From an uncultured Bacteroidaceae bacterium (lineage in GTDB: Bacteria > Bacteroidota > Bacteroidia > Bacteroidales > Bacteroidaceae), in contig CAKRYD010000015.1 in assembly GCA_934426255.1 (NCBI GenBank), positions 1 through 59,603 of the forward strand: 59,603 nucleotides of DNA, read 5' to 3'. Each line of letters starts with the position of its first letter. Positions within the stretch are counted from its first letter, which is position 1. The notes beneath the pieces are model-generated. The model worked only from the letters and a program-made list of their open reading frames with translations, ran no database searches and was not told the origin of the DNA. Shown here piece by piece: positions 17,798-26,547 of the stretch. The translations under genes were made by a program, and so were the position numbers.

Positions 17798-18835
17798 ATG
17801 ACAAAAGTATTATTTTCAAGAATCTTATTGGTTGCCCTGTTGCTACTGCCCGGCTACGCGCAAGGTGTGCGGCTGAAATCATATCACGACATGGTGCTGC
17901 TCTATGGAGGCGGCGCCCACAGAGACTATGTTTGGGACGTGCAGCATGTCAATCCATATGTGACATATGTCGACCGTTCGGGAAAGGAAAAATGGATGTT
18001 CGATGCTTTTCTGATGCTTGAAATCCACAATGGCCGGGGCCTCACCTTTGCTACAGGCTATACCAAAGAACCCGCCACCCAGGCAGATTGGCAGAAGCTG
18101 GCCGATTATTATCTTCAAAAAAACCTGTGCTTAGGTGCCCTGAACCTTGCCATTGAGGCCGCCAAAGGCCGCATAGGCAATCCGCCGACAAAACGTAAAA
18201 TAGTGATAGGGCTACCCGAACCTATGAAAGGGCAAAAGAACTGGGGCAATGCAGCCGGAAAACAGCTCGACCTGGCTGACGACAACGATCGCATAGCTGC
18301 CTGCAAATGGTATATCGACTACGTCAGCAAAAAGTTCAAATCTATGAAATATAAGAACCTCGAACTCGCCGGATTCTACTGGATAGCCGAAGAGGCTACC
18401 AATACACGTTCAATCATTGACTGTGTGGGCAAGTATCTCAACAAGCACAAATTGTCGTTCAACTGGATTCCATGGTTCCGTTCCGATGGCTTTGATGAAT
18501 GGAAGGCCCTGGGATTCAACTATGCCTATCTGCAACCCAATTATTTTTTTGACGACAAAATACCCTATTCGCGCCTGAACGAAGCTTGCAGCTTAGCTAA
18601 AGAATTTGATATGGACATGGAGATGGAATTTGACGAACGTATACAAAGCGGCTGGGGCTATCGTTTGGACGACTACATGAAAGCTTTCAAAGAAAACGGC
18701 TGCTGGCAGACAAAGCGCTTGGCCTACTATCAGAGCAGCACAGCTTTGTACGACCTGTATATATCACAGAAAACAGAAGACAAAGAACTTTATCACCGTT
18801 TCTGCGAATTTGTCGTAAACCACCCGGTCAAATAA
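17798..18835 (+). CDS. DUF4855-type secreted protein
   Basis: 345 residues with a signal peptide (ILLVALLLLPGYAQG). The body resembles DUF4855, with conserved-looking segments HDMVLLYGGG, YWIAEEA, FNWIPWFRSDG and MEMEFDERI. Aromatic and acidic residues in a probable (beta/alpha)8 layout suggest a glycoside-hydrolase-like fold. Known members are uncharacterised, so no activity is assigned. There is no lipobox Cys, so it should be periplasmic or released. It lies 21 bp after queE and 20 bp before the M64 peptidase, in a run of exported proteins. Confidence 0.7.
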   Translation: MTKVLFSRILLVALLLLPGYAQGVRLKSYHDMVLLYGGGAHRDYVWDVQHVNPYVTYVDRSGKEKWMFDAFLMLEIHNGRGLTFATGYTKEPATQADWQKLADYYLQKNLCLGALNLAIEAAKGRIGNPPTKRKIVIGLPEPMKGQKNWGNAAGKQLDLADDNDRIAACKWYIDYVSKKFKSMKYKNLELAGFYWIAEEATNTRSIIDCVGKYLNKHKLSFNWIPWFRSDGFDEWKALGFNYAYLQPNYFFDDKIPYSRLNEACSLAKEFDMDMEMEFDERIQSGWGYRLDDYMKAFKENGCWQTKRLAYYQSSTALYDLYISQKTEDKELYHRFCEFVVNHPVK

Positions 18836-18855
18836 CCTACAGACATATATTCCCG

Positions 18856-20145
18856 ATGAAAATCAAAAGGATGGCCATCGCCACCATCTGCCTCTTGCTG
18901 TTGTTTCCCGCCACGATGCACGCCGATTATTCCGATTGGTTTGAAAATCGCAGCCTCCGCTTGGACTACATTCTGTCGGGCGACAGTGTGGAACAGAAGA
19001 TAGCCCTCGACGAAATGTCGAGTCTTCCATATTGGGCAGGTAGGCGCAAAAATTTAGACGCACTGATTTTAAAAGGGAACGGACAGATTTTGGTGCGCGA
19101 CGCAGCAAATGAAAAACTGATCTATGCCCAATCGTTTTCAACCCTGTTCCAGGAATGGCAGCATACTGAAGAAGCACGGCGCAGTTACAAGTCTTTTGAA
19201 AACAGCTTCCTGATTCCTTTTCCTAAGAAGAAGGTAAAAGTGACCCTGCAGCTTTTCGACAGTCATCAAAGAGTCACTTCACAGCTGACGACGCAAATCG
19301 ATCCCGCCGACATACTGATACGTCCTTTAGATAAGGTGTCTCCCCTGCCCCACAAGTATTTGCTCAAAAACGGGAGTATGGAAAAATGCATCGACATAGC
19401 CGTTCTGGCCGAAGGCTACCGCACCGAAGAGATGGACCTGTTCTATCAGGATGCCGAGCAAATGAGCAAAGCCTTATTCAACCACGAGCCTTTTAAGAGC
19501 TTGAAAGGCAGATTCAATCTGGTAGCCATCGCCTCGCCTTCGACAGACAGCGGTGTAAGCGTTCCGCACAAGAACGACTGGAGACAGACGGCACTCGGTT
19601 CACATTTCGACACATTCTATTCGGAACGCTACCTGACCACCCTGCACCTGAAACGCATGCAAGACCTGCTGACAGGCATTCCCTATGAGCACATCATCAT
19701 TCTGGCCAATACCGATACCTACGGTGGCGGAGGCATCTACAACCAATATATGCTTTCGTCAATGCATCATAAGAGCTCATTACCGGTGTGCGTGCACGAA
19801 TTCGGACACAGTTTCGCCGGATTGGCCGACGAATATGCCTACAGCGATGCCGAGCCCTACTATCACGCCGGCATTGAACCATGGGAACAAAACATCACGA
19901 CGCTGGCCGATTTCAATTCAAAATGGGCCGATATGGTTCCGGCCGGTACACCGATACCCACTCCCGAAAACAAATCGGTAAAAACCGACTGCCGACACAT
20001 CGGCGTGTTCGAGGGAGCCGGATACCTCAAAAAAGGAGTATACCGCCCCGCGCAGGACTGCCGCATGAGGGTTAACAACGTAGAAGAGTTCTGCCCCGTA
20101 TGCCGCAGAGCGATAAAACGTGTCATAGAATTCTATACCGAATAA
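18856..20145 (+). CDS. M64 family (IgA peptidase-like) metallopeptidase
   Basis: 429 residues with a signal peptide (AIATICLLLLFPATMHA). An N-terminal beta-rich region of about 150 residues matches the M64 N-terminal domain. The catalytic domain carries the zinc motif HEFGHSFAGLADEY at residues 314-327 (HExxH plus a downstream acid). The C-terminus has a CPVC pair and an earlier Cys, which may form disulfides. M64 is named for a Clostridium ramosum peptidase that cleaves IgA; Bacteroidales homologues are common and their substrates unknown. It lies between a DUF4855 protein and a type IX secretion plug protein. Confidence 0.88.
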   Translation: MKIKRMAIATICLLLLFPATMHADYSDWFENRSLRLDYILSGDSVEQKIALDEMSSLPYWAGRRKNLDALILKGNGQILVRDAANEKLIYAQSFSTLFQEWQHTEEARRSYKSFENSFLIPFPKKKVKVTLQLFDSHQRVTSQLTTQIDPADILIRPLDKVSPLPHKYLLKNGSMEKCIDIAVLAEGYRTEEMDLFYQDAEQMSKALFNHEPFKSLKGRFNLVAIASPSTDSGVSVPHKNDWRQTALGSHFDTFYSERYLTTLHLKRMQDLLTGIPYEHIIILANTDTYGGGGIYNQYMLSSMHHKSSLPVCVHEFGHSFAGLADEYAYSDAEPYYHAGIEPWEQNITTLADFNSKWADMVPAGTPIPTPENKSVKTDCRHIGVFEGAGYLKKGVYRPAQDCRMRVNNVEEFCPVCRRAIKRVIEFYTE

Positions 20146-20161
20146 AAAGATCTGCAAGACC

Positions 20162-21418
20162 ATGGTGAAACATTTATTCTGTCTGGCAATTCTTTCTGTG
20201 GTGTCGCTACTGCCGGCTGCGGCACAAAGACACGAAATCAAGACCGACCGCATACGCACATTGCAGGTTCACCTCAACGGAGAATGGAATAAAAGTCCCA
20301 TATTACACTTGGGAACAAACGATTATCTAACCATTTCGTTTGATGACCTGACGCATGAATACTGCCGCTATCGCTACAAAATAGAGCCATGCAACTTTGA
20401 CTGGAGCCTGAACGAAGGCATTTTCGACTCCGACTACCTGAAGGGCGAAACAGGCGACCAGCCCATCGAAACCTATGAAAAGAGCCTGAACACAACCGTG
20501 CTTTACACTCATTACGCATTCCGATTCCCAAATGCGCGGACGGGAGTAAAGCTATCAGGCAACTATCGTTTGACCATTTTTGACGACGACAGTGGCGACG
20601 AAGCAGCTGTAGTCTGCTTTTCTGTGGTTGACGACAAAGTGCCGGTATCGGCAACTGCAACGACAGACACAGACATTGACAAAAACGACCATCACCAGCA
20701 AATCCGCTTCAGTGTGAATCCGCGCAATCTGCGCCTTTCAGCTCCGGCAAAGGAACTGAAAGCCATCGTTTTGCAAAACAATCGCTGGGACAATGCCGTG
20801 ATAGCACCAAAATCCGATTTCGTGACACCTTCAGAGATTCAATGGAAATATGCGAAAAGTTTGATTTTCAAGGCCGGAAATGAGTACAGAAAATTTGAAC
20901 TGACCAATCTGCACTACGGCACTATGGGCATAGACAAAATACGTTGGTTCGACCCCTATTACCATGCCGAACTATATGCCGGTGACGACCGCAAAAACTA
21001 CGTCTACGATGAAGACCAGGATGGAGGCTTCGTGGTGCGCACGCAAGAATACGATGATGTAGACATACAGAGCGACTATGTGTTGGTACATTTCCTGCTG
21101 AAGCGCGAACCGCTACTGCAAGGCAGCATCTACGTAGACGGAGCTTTCTGCAACAACCGGTTTCTGCCCGAATGCAAGATGGAATACAACACTGACGGTA
21201 AATATTATGAAGCTACCATTCTGCTCAAACAAGGGTACTACAACTATCAATACTTATATGTGCCCGACGGAGCACAGGCAGGCGAAACTGCAATGGTAGA
21301 AGGCGACTTCTATCAGACAGAGAACAAATATTCCATCCTGATCTATTTCAGACCTACCGGCGGCCGCTACGACCAGCTGGTGGGAATTCGCGAATTCAAG
21401 TTCATGCCCGGAAAATAG
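20162..21418 (+). CDS. Type IX secretion system plug protein (DUF5103)
   Basis: 418 residues with a signal peptide (FCLAILSVVSLLPAAAQ). The segment DDLTHEYCRYRYKIEPCNFDW and the later VHFLLKREPLLQGSIYVDG are typical of the DUF5103 family. That family contains the plug protein that seals the SprA translocon of the type IX secretion system in Flavobacterium. It is beta-rich throughout with no transmembrane helix, consistent with a periplasmic or outer-membrane-associated protein. Its presence indicates that the organism has a type IX system; the BspA-like protein at 28.3 kb may be a substrate. It is spaced 16 bp from the M64 gene. Confidence 0.82.
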   Translation: MVKHLFCLAILSVVSLLPAAAQRHEIKTDRIRTLQVHLNGEWNKSPILHLGTNDYLTISFDDLTHEYCRYRYKIEPCNFDWSLNEGIFDSDYLKGETGDQPIETYEKSLNTTVLYTHYAFRFPNARTGVKLSGNYRLTIFDDDSGDEAAVVCFSVVDDKVPVSATATTDTDIDKNDHHQQIRFSVNPRNLRLSAPAKELKAIVLQNNRWDNAVIAPKSDFVTPSEIQWKYAKSLIFKAGNEYRKFELTNLHYGTMGIDKIRWFDPYYHAELYAGDDRKNYVYDEDQDGGFVVRTQEYDDVDIQSDYVLVHFLLKREPLLQGSIYVDGAFCNNRFLPECKMEYNTDGKYYEATILLKQGYYNYQYLYVPDGAQAGETAMVEGDFYQTENKYSILIYFRPTGGRYDQLVGIREFKFMPGK

Positions 21419-21439
21419 ACACAAACACACAGAAAGCAC

Positions 21440-22393
21440 ATGAACATAGTAATCCTTGACGGCCATGCAATGAATCCCGGCGACCTTGATTGGGAGCTGT
21501 TTAAACATTATGGGCACGTAGCTGTCTACGACAGGAGCACAGGCGAAGAAGTTGTGCCCCGCAGCAAAGATGCCGACATTCTTGTGGTAAACAAAGTAGT
21601 GATCAGCGACAGCATCATGAACCTATTGCCAAGGCTGAAAATGATTTGCGTATCAGCCACGGGTTATAACATCATAGACATAGCTGCCGCCCGCAAGAGA
21701 AACATAGTAGTGACAAACGTTCCCGATTACAGTTCACAATCGGTAGCTCAAATGGTGTTTGCCCACCTTCTGAACATCTGCAACAGCGTGGAACATTATG
21801 CCGATGCCAACAGGCACGGCGCATGGAGCACAGCCTCCGACTTCTGCTATCAAGACACGGTGTCGGTTGAGCTTGCGGGAAAAGTCATGGGCATCATTGG
21901 ATTTGGAAATATTGGCAGCAAAGTGGCGCGCATAGCCCTTGCTTTCGGAATGAAAGTGCTTGCCTTCACATCGAAGCCGCAGAACCTTTTGCCCGAAGGC
22001 ATTCAAAAAGCCGGCATGGAAAAGCTTTTGGAAACATCCGACGTGGTAACATTGCACTGTCCGCAAACACCAGCAACCACAAGGCTCATTGACCGCAATC
22101 GCCTGCAAATGATGAAACCAACGGCCGTACTCATCAATACATCGCGCGGTGGGCTGGTCGATGAAGAGGCCGTAGCCGAAGCCCTCAACAAGAAATATCT
22201 GAAAGCTTATGCCGCCGACGTAATGCTGCAAGAACCGCCAAAAGCCAGCAACCGGCTGCTACAGGAGCCCCATGCATTCCTGACACCACACATCGCATGG
22301 GCCACCATCGAAGCAAGGCAGCGACTCTTCAATGGTTGCGCAGAAAACATCAAAGCCTTCGTAGAAGGACATCCCGTTAATGTAGTATCATAA
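21440..22393 (+). CDS. D-2-hydroxyacid dehydrogenase (glycerate dehydrogenase-like)
   Basis: 317 residues with the two-domain D-isomer-specific dehydrogenase layout. The NAD-binding GFGNIGSKVA lies near residue 153. The catalytic Arg is in INTSRGGLVDEEA near residue 237 and the catalytic His in LTPHIAWAT near 285. The family reduces 2-oxoacids such as hydroxypyruvate, glyoxylate or pyruvate to D-hydroxyacids. This branch is usually annotated glycerate (hydroxypyruvate) dehydrogenase, but substrate cannot be fixed from motifs. Cytoplasmic. It is 21 bp after the plug protein gene and 7 bp before the TRIC gene. Confidence 0.9.
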   Translation: MNIVILDGHAMNPGDLDWELFKHYGHVAVYDRSTGEEVVPRSKDADILVVNKVVISDSIMNLLPRLKMICVSATGYNIIDIAAARKRNIVVTNVPDYSSQSVAQMVFAHLLNICNSVEHYADANRHGAWSTASDFCYQDTVSVELAGKVMGIIGFGNIGSKVARIALAFGMKVLAFTSKPQNLLPEGIQKAGMEKLLETSDVVTLHCPQTPATTRLIDRNRLQMMKPTAVLINTSRGGLVDEEAVAEALNKKYLKAYAADVMLQEPPKASNRLLQEPHAFLTPHIAWATIEARQRLFNGCAENIKAFVEGHPVNVVS

Positions 22394-22400
22394 AAAGCAT

Positions 22401-23069
22401 ATGGAACTGCCTACACTCTATCAGTTTTTTGATTTCATCGGAACCCTGGCCTTCGCCATATCGGGCACACGTTTGGCCGCAGCAAAGCATTTCGACTGGT
22501 TTGGCGCCTACGTCGTCGGTGTTACAACGGCCATCGGCGGAGGAACATTGAGAGACGTTTTACTGGGTGTCACACCTTTTTGGATGACGGCCCCCATTTA
22601 TCTGATATTTTCAGGAATAGCCTTGTTTTGGGTCGTAGTGTTTCGCAAGAATCTGGTGCGGCAAAACAACACATGGTTTCTGTTTGATGCCATAGGGCTG
22701 GCCCTTTTCACCATTGCAGGTCTCGAAAAAACCTTACAACTGGGCTTTCCATACTGGGTAGCCATTATGATGGGCACCATGACCGGTGCAGCAGGAGGAG
22801 TATTGCGTGATGTGCTACTCAACGACATTCCGTTGATTTTCAGAAAAGAGATATATGCCATGGCAGGCATCATCGGCGGTCTGGCATTTTGCGCGTGCGA
22901 TTTAATGGGACTCAAAACTGAAATATCGGGCATTGCCAGTGGTGTCCTAATCTTGCTGATACGCATATTAGCCGTTCGCTACCAGATAAGCCTGCCCATG
23001 CTGAAAGACGAAGAGAGTACATCAGAAGAGAATAATCAAAATAAACCACAGCAAAGAAGAGCGAATTAA
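22401..23069 (+). CDS. Trimeric intracellular cation (TRIC) channel family protein (YicG-like)
   Basis: 222 residues with seven predicted membrane segments arranged as two repeats. Each repeat contains a glycine-rich motif and a charged RDVLL turn (GGGTLRDVLLG near residue 50, and GGVLRDVLLND near 135). The pair of repeats and the GTLAFAISGTRLAA start are typical of the TRIC/UPF0126 family of homotrimeric monovalent cation channels. The C-terminal 20 residues are polar and dispensable-looking. It is probably the last gene of the 16.9-23.1 kb run. Confidence 0.88.
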   Translation: MELPTLYQFFDFIGTLAFAISGTRLAAAKHFDWFGAYVVGVTTAIGGGTLRDVLLGVTPFWMTAPIYLIFSGIALFWVVVFRKNLVRQNNTWFLFDAIGLALFTIAGLEKTLQLGFPYWVAIMMGTMTGAAGGVLRDVLLNDIPLIFRKEIYAMAGIIGGLAFCACDLMGLKTEISGIASGVLILLIRILAVRYQISLPMLKDEESTSEENNQNKPQQRRAN

Positions 23070-23080
23070 AACAAAATGCT

Positions 23081-23088
23081 TATTTTTG
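23081..23088 (+). promoter_or_regulatory. Promoter of tRNA-Arg
   Basis: TATTTTTG followed by C lies 11 nt upstream of the tRNA 5' end. No clear -33 TTG is visible. Confidence 0.6.
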
Positions 23089-23099
23089 CAGTCCCAAAA

Positions 23100-23173
23100 G
23101 GTCCCGTAGCTTAGCTGAATAGAGCGTCAGATTCCGGTTCTGAAGGTCTTGGGTTTGAATCCCAACGGGATCA
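23100..23173 (+). tRNA. tRNA-Arg (CCG)
   Basis: A 74 nt cloverleaf. The acceptor is GGTCCCG/CGGGATC with one G-T pair and the D stem is GCTT/GAGC. The anticodon loop TTCCGGT is closed by TCAGA/TCTGA, and the T arm is TTGGG TTTGAAT CCCAA. Anticodon CCG reads CGG arginine codons. CCA is not encoded. Confidence 0.95.
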
Positions 23174-23180
23174 CATCCGT

Positions 23181-23209
23181 AAAAGGAACACACAAGATGT
23201 GTTCCTTTT
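23181..23209 (+). terminator. Intrinsic terminator of tRNA-Arg
   Basis: A perfect 12 bp stem, AAAAGGAACACA/TGTGTTCCTTTT, with a 5 nt loop, ending in T residues. Confidence 0.85.
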
Positions 23210-23336
23210 CTGTTTGCCCTACCACGCTGAATATTCAAAGAAATCTATGGCAAAGTCAAAATAAAGACCATCAAGTGTGCCTGTGGCTTGTATTTTTATT
23301 ATTTTTGTGGTTAGAATATATAGAAACCAACAAGGA

Positions 23337-24782
23337 ATGAAAAAAAAACACCATATTCTCTATGGATTGATAGCCGGTTCACTTTTGCTGCTGACCGGCT
23401 GCCATTCAAGAGAAGCCAAAGAGCGAAGCAACCAAAAGCCGCCAATTTTTCCGGATTATGTAAACGTAACCATACCTCCCAATTTATCTCCCGTCAATTT
23501 CCGTATAAACGGAGCAGACAGAGTGACAGCGACATTTTCCGTCTCGAAAGAATTGCTGATGGAAGTTTCTGGAGACGACCATATTGAAATCCCCATTGAT
23601 AAATGGCGCGACATGCTGAAACGGTATAAGGGACAAGATATTTCGGTAGCCGTTTCTGCTTGGACACGTGAAAAGCCTGATGGAATTTCCTATGCTCCCT
23701 TTTCCATACACATTGATACAAACCCGATTGATAGCTTTGTAGCTTACAGATTGATACCACCAGGTTACGAGGAATGGAATAAGATGGGCATTTACGAACG
23801 CAACCTGACAAGCTTCGAGCAGACACCGATTGTCGTAAATAACCAAAACAACCACGGTTGTGTCAACTGTCATTCCTTTGCCGACTATCATCCGGAGCGC
23901 ATGATGTTTCATGCACGCGGGCGCGGCGGCGGCACTGTGATAACAAACGGCAAAGAAATGAAGAAAGTGGATTTTGCATCAATGGGACCGATGAAAAGCG
24001 GCACCTATCCCATGTGGCACCCTTCGGGCAACTATATTGCACTCTCGTCGAACGTGACACGTCAATCTTTTTATACACATTGCTATGACAAAATCGAAGT
24101 CTATGATTTATCGTCAGATCTGATAGTCTACGATGTAAGGAAAAACGATGTGCTGGCCGACAAACGTTTTAACGACTCCATCAATTGGGAAACATTCCCG
24201 GCATTCTCACCGGATGGCAAATGGCTCTATTTCTGTACGGCCAAAGCTGTCAGAATGCCCACACAAGTCAAATCGTTGCACTATTCGCTGGTGCGCGTGC
24301 CTTTTAATGAAGCAAACGGTTCATTAGGCGCACCTGTCGACACCGTTTACAGCACCTGGAGACAAGGCGGAAGTGTTTCTTTTCCACGTATATCACCAGA
24401 CGGGAAATACCTCCTCTTCACTTGGTCGGAATGTTCTACATTCCCTATCCAACACAAAGAGGCCGATCTGAAACTGATAGACCTTACAACAAGAACGGTA
24501 TCAGATGCAACAGAACTGAACAGCCCTGAAACCGACAGCTATCACTCTTGGAGTCATAACGGAAAGTGGCTGATATTTTCAAGCCGACGGATAGACGGAC
24601 GTTACACTCGTTTATTTATCGCCCCATTCCGAAACGGGAAATTCGGCAAGCCGTTCCTATTGCCTCAAAAAGACCCAAATATGTACGATAACCTGCTTGA
24701 TTCGTATAACATACCGGAATTTGTACGTGGAAAGGTTGAAATTCCGAAAGATAAATTGGCAGAACTATTTAAAGTCGAATAA
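23337..24782 (+). CDS. TolB/PD40-type beta-propeller lipoprotein with a CXXCH motif
   Basis: 481 residues from ATG 23337. The signal peptide ends in the lipobox LLTGC, so this is a lipoprotein. Residues ~40-150 form a beta domain. GCVNCH at 174-179 is a heme-c-type CXXCH motif. From ~210 on there are repeated propeller blades with PD40-like signatures (MWHPSGNYIALSS, AFSPDGKWLYFC, RISPDGKYLLFT, SWSHNGKWLIFSS). The CXXCH could bind heme c, or the cysteines could form a disulfide or bind metal; nothing here decides it. It forms a probable operon with the DUF6057 membrane protein 2 bp downstream. Function unknown. Confidence 0.75.
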   Translation: MKKKHHILYGLIAGSLLLLTGCHSREAKERSNQKPPIFPDYVNVTIPPNLSPVNFRINGADRVTATFSVSKELLMEVSGDDHIEIPIDKWRDMLKRYKGQDISVAVSAWTREKPDGISYAPFSIHIDTNPIDSFVAYRLIPPGYEEWNKMGIYERNLTSFEQTPIVVNNQNNHGCVNCHSFADYHPERMMFHARGRGGGTVITNGKEMKKVDFASMGPMKSGTYPMWHPSGNYIALSSNVTRQSFYTHCYDKIEVYDLSSDLIVYDVRKNDVLADKRFNDSINWETFPAFSPDGKWLYFCTAKAVRMPTQVKSLHYSLVRVPFNEANGSLGAPVDTVYSTWRQGGSVSFPRISPDGKYLLFTWSECSTFPIQHKEADLKLIDLTTRTVSDATELNSPETDSYHSWSHNGKWLIFSSRRIDGRYTRLFIAPFRNGKFGKPFLLPQKDPNMYDNLLDSYNIPEFVRGKVEIPKDKLAELFKVE

Positions 24783-24784
24783 TC

Positions 24785-26521
24785 ATGACAAAGCGAGCAT
24801 ATATAGTCTATTTTTTGCTGTTGGCAGCACTCACAGTAATCTATACAGTTTTTCTTCCTGAAACCCTTCGGCAAATGGAAGGCACGTCCTTTTTTACTTC
24901 CGACCCGGATTTCTTCAAGGAAAAGCTGGCAGAAGCTCCCGGCCTAACAGCTTGGTTGAACAACTTTCTGCTTCAATTTTACCGTTGGCCGTTAGCCGGC
25001 ATGTTTGTCGAGGCTTTAGTGCTCATGTCTATCGCAGCCTTGTGCGGCCTCATACCTTCTTCGCTTCAACGTAAAGGCTTTCCCGAATTAAGCGTATTTG
25101 TTCCAATTGCCATCTTGCTGCTTGTTCCGTGGAACTTGAAGTTTTATTTGGAAGTCCTCTTCTTTTATGGAGGAATGATATGCGGGCTGCGACTAAAGCC
25201 ATTGTGGTCAAAACTAATTTTTCTGCTGCTATGGCCGATTGCAGGCTTTTTCCTGACCGGTTTCGTCTTGCTTATATTGTCCATTGTAATGGTAGCTGGA
25301 TACGGCTTCTATAAACTGCGAAACATAGTACTGCCGATTGCCGGCATAGCAGGCATCTGCATTGCAGTAGCTACGGTATATGCATCAAACGAATGGCTGG
25401 GATTCATACCTTTCGAAAAGCGTTTTCTATATATTCCTGAAAAAGTAGGCAGCATTTGGTTCTTCTTGATTTTCTTTGTAGGTTCCATAATGCTGATGTC
25501 AGTTCCCAATAACGGGAAAAAGCGGTGGATGCGCCTGTGCTCACTTTCTTTGTCGTGCGCATGCATAATCGGCGGTGTCGTTTATGGAGCAACAAACAGC
25601 GAGGCACGAAATGTAGAGAAATATTATTTCATGACTTCGTTAGCAGACAAGAAAGACTGGTCATCATTGTTGGCTGCCATACCACGCGAAGAAACCCTAC
25701 AAAACAAAATGGCTCTGCGGTTTGCTCTTTTAGCCGAAGCCGGATTGGGCACATACGCCGACAATGTATTCAATTACCCGATTGCAACCACCGAAGATCT
25801 GCTGTACCGACATGAAGTAAACCGCAACAGTTGCATATTCAACCGACTGTTTTATGACAACCTTGGCATATACGACGAAGCCATGCGCATGTCGTTCGAA
25901 TTTGGAGTCATGACACCTGAGGGCATCTGCTTCAGTTCATTGCGCCAAATGATACACTACTCCATTCTGCTGGGCGACTATAAAGTTGCAGAGAAATACC
26001 TGAAAATTCTGTCGAAATCAACATTTCACAGTACATGGATTGAAAACGAACGAAAATTCTTGCAACAGCAGCAGAAAAAAGGCATAAAAAAGAAGCCTGT
26101 GCTGGCCGACACATTCGTAAACGTCTACGCCATGAATTCCGAAATGGTGCGTCAACTTCAAGTCATGCCCGAAAACCGCAAGGTGCTCGATTACTTGCTC
26201 ACAGGATTGCTCATGCAGCGCGACCTGCAAAAATTCGCCATCATCATGCGTGGTTTTCACATTTACAAAAACCAGACATTGCCCAACACCTATGCACAGG
26301 CATGTTCCATGCTTGCCAATTCGCCCGAATTCAACATGCACCAACAATTTAAATACTCAACGGACATAGACAAACAGTTCGCAGACTTTTATCGACAAAG
26401 CCGTGAGGATAAAAATGCTGCCGGCATGGCTCAATACATGGGCACATATTGGTATTACTACTTTTATACCGAACCGGTAAGCCAGGGAGAACAAACCGGC
26501 AGCAACCGGCAAGTGAACTGA
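24785..26521 (+). CDS. DUF6057-like multispanning membrane protein
   Basis: 578 residues. The first ~270 contain about eight hydrophobic helices (for example AYIVYFLLLAALTVIYTVFL, then LIFLLLWPIAGFFLTGFVLL). The remaining ~300 are soluble and helical with TPR-like spacing (AMRMSFEFGVMTPEG, then YSILLGDYKVAEKYLKIL). This layout matches the Bacteroidales family annotated DUF6057, whose function is unknown. It follows the CXXCH lipoprotein by 2 bp, so the pair is almost certainly co-translated and may work together at the envelope. Confidence 0.65.
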   Translation: MTKRAYIVYFLLLAALTVIYTVFLPETLRQMEGTSFFTSDPDFFKEKLAEAPGLTAWLNNFLLQFYRWPLAGMFVEALVLMSIAALCGLIPSSLQRKGFPELSVFVPIAILLLVPWNLKFYLEVLFFYGGMICGLRLKPLWSKLIFLLLWPIAGFFLTGFVLLILSIVMVAGYGFYKLRNIVLPIAGIAGICIAVATVYASNEWLGFIPFEKRFLYIPEKVGSIWFFLIFFVGSIMLMSVPNNGKKRWMRLCSLSLSCACIIGGVVYGATNSEARNVEKYYFMTSLADKKDWSSLLAAIPREETLQNKMALRFALLAEAGLGTYADNVFNYPIATTEDLLYRHEVNRNSCIFNRLFYDNLGIYDEAMRMSFEFGVMTPEGICFSSLRQMIHYSILLGDYKVAEKYLKILSKSTFHSTWIENERKFLQQQQKKGIKKKPVLADTFVNVYAMNSEMVRQLQVMPENRKVLDYLLTGLLMQRDLQKFAIIMRGFHIYKNQTLPNTYAQACSMLANSPEFNMHQQFKYSTDIDKQFADFYRQSREDKNAAGMAQYMGTYWYYYFYTEPVSQGEQTGSNRQVN

Positions 26522-26547
26522 CGCTTCAAGCACATGCAACTGCATAC

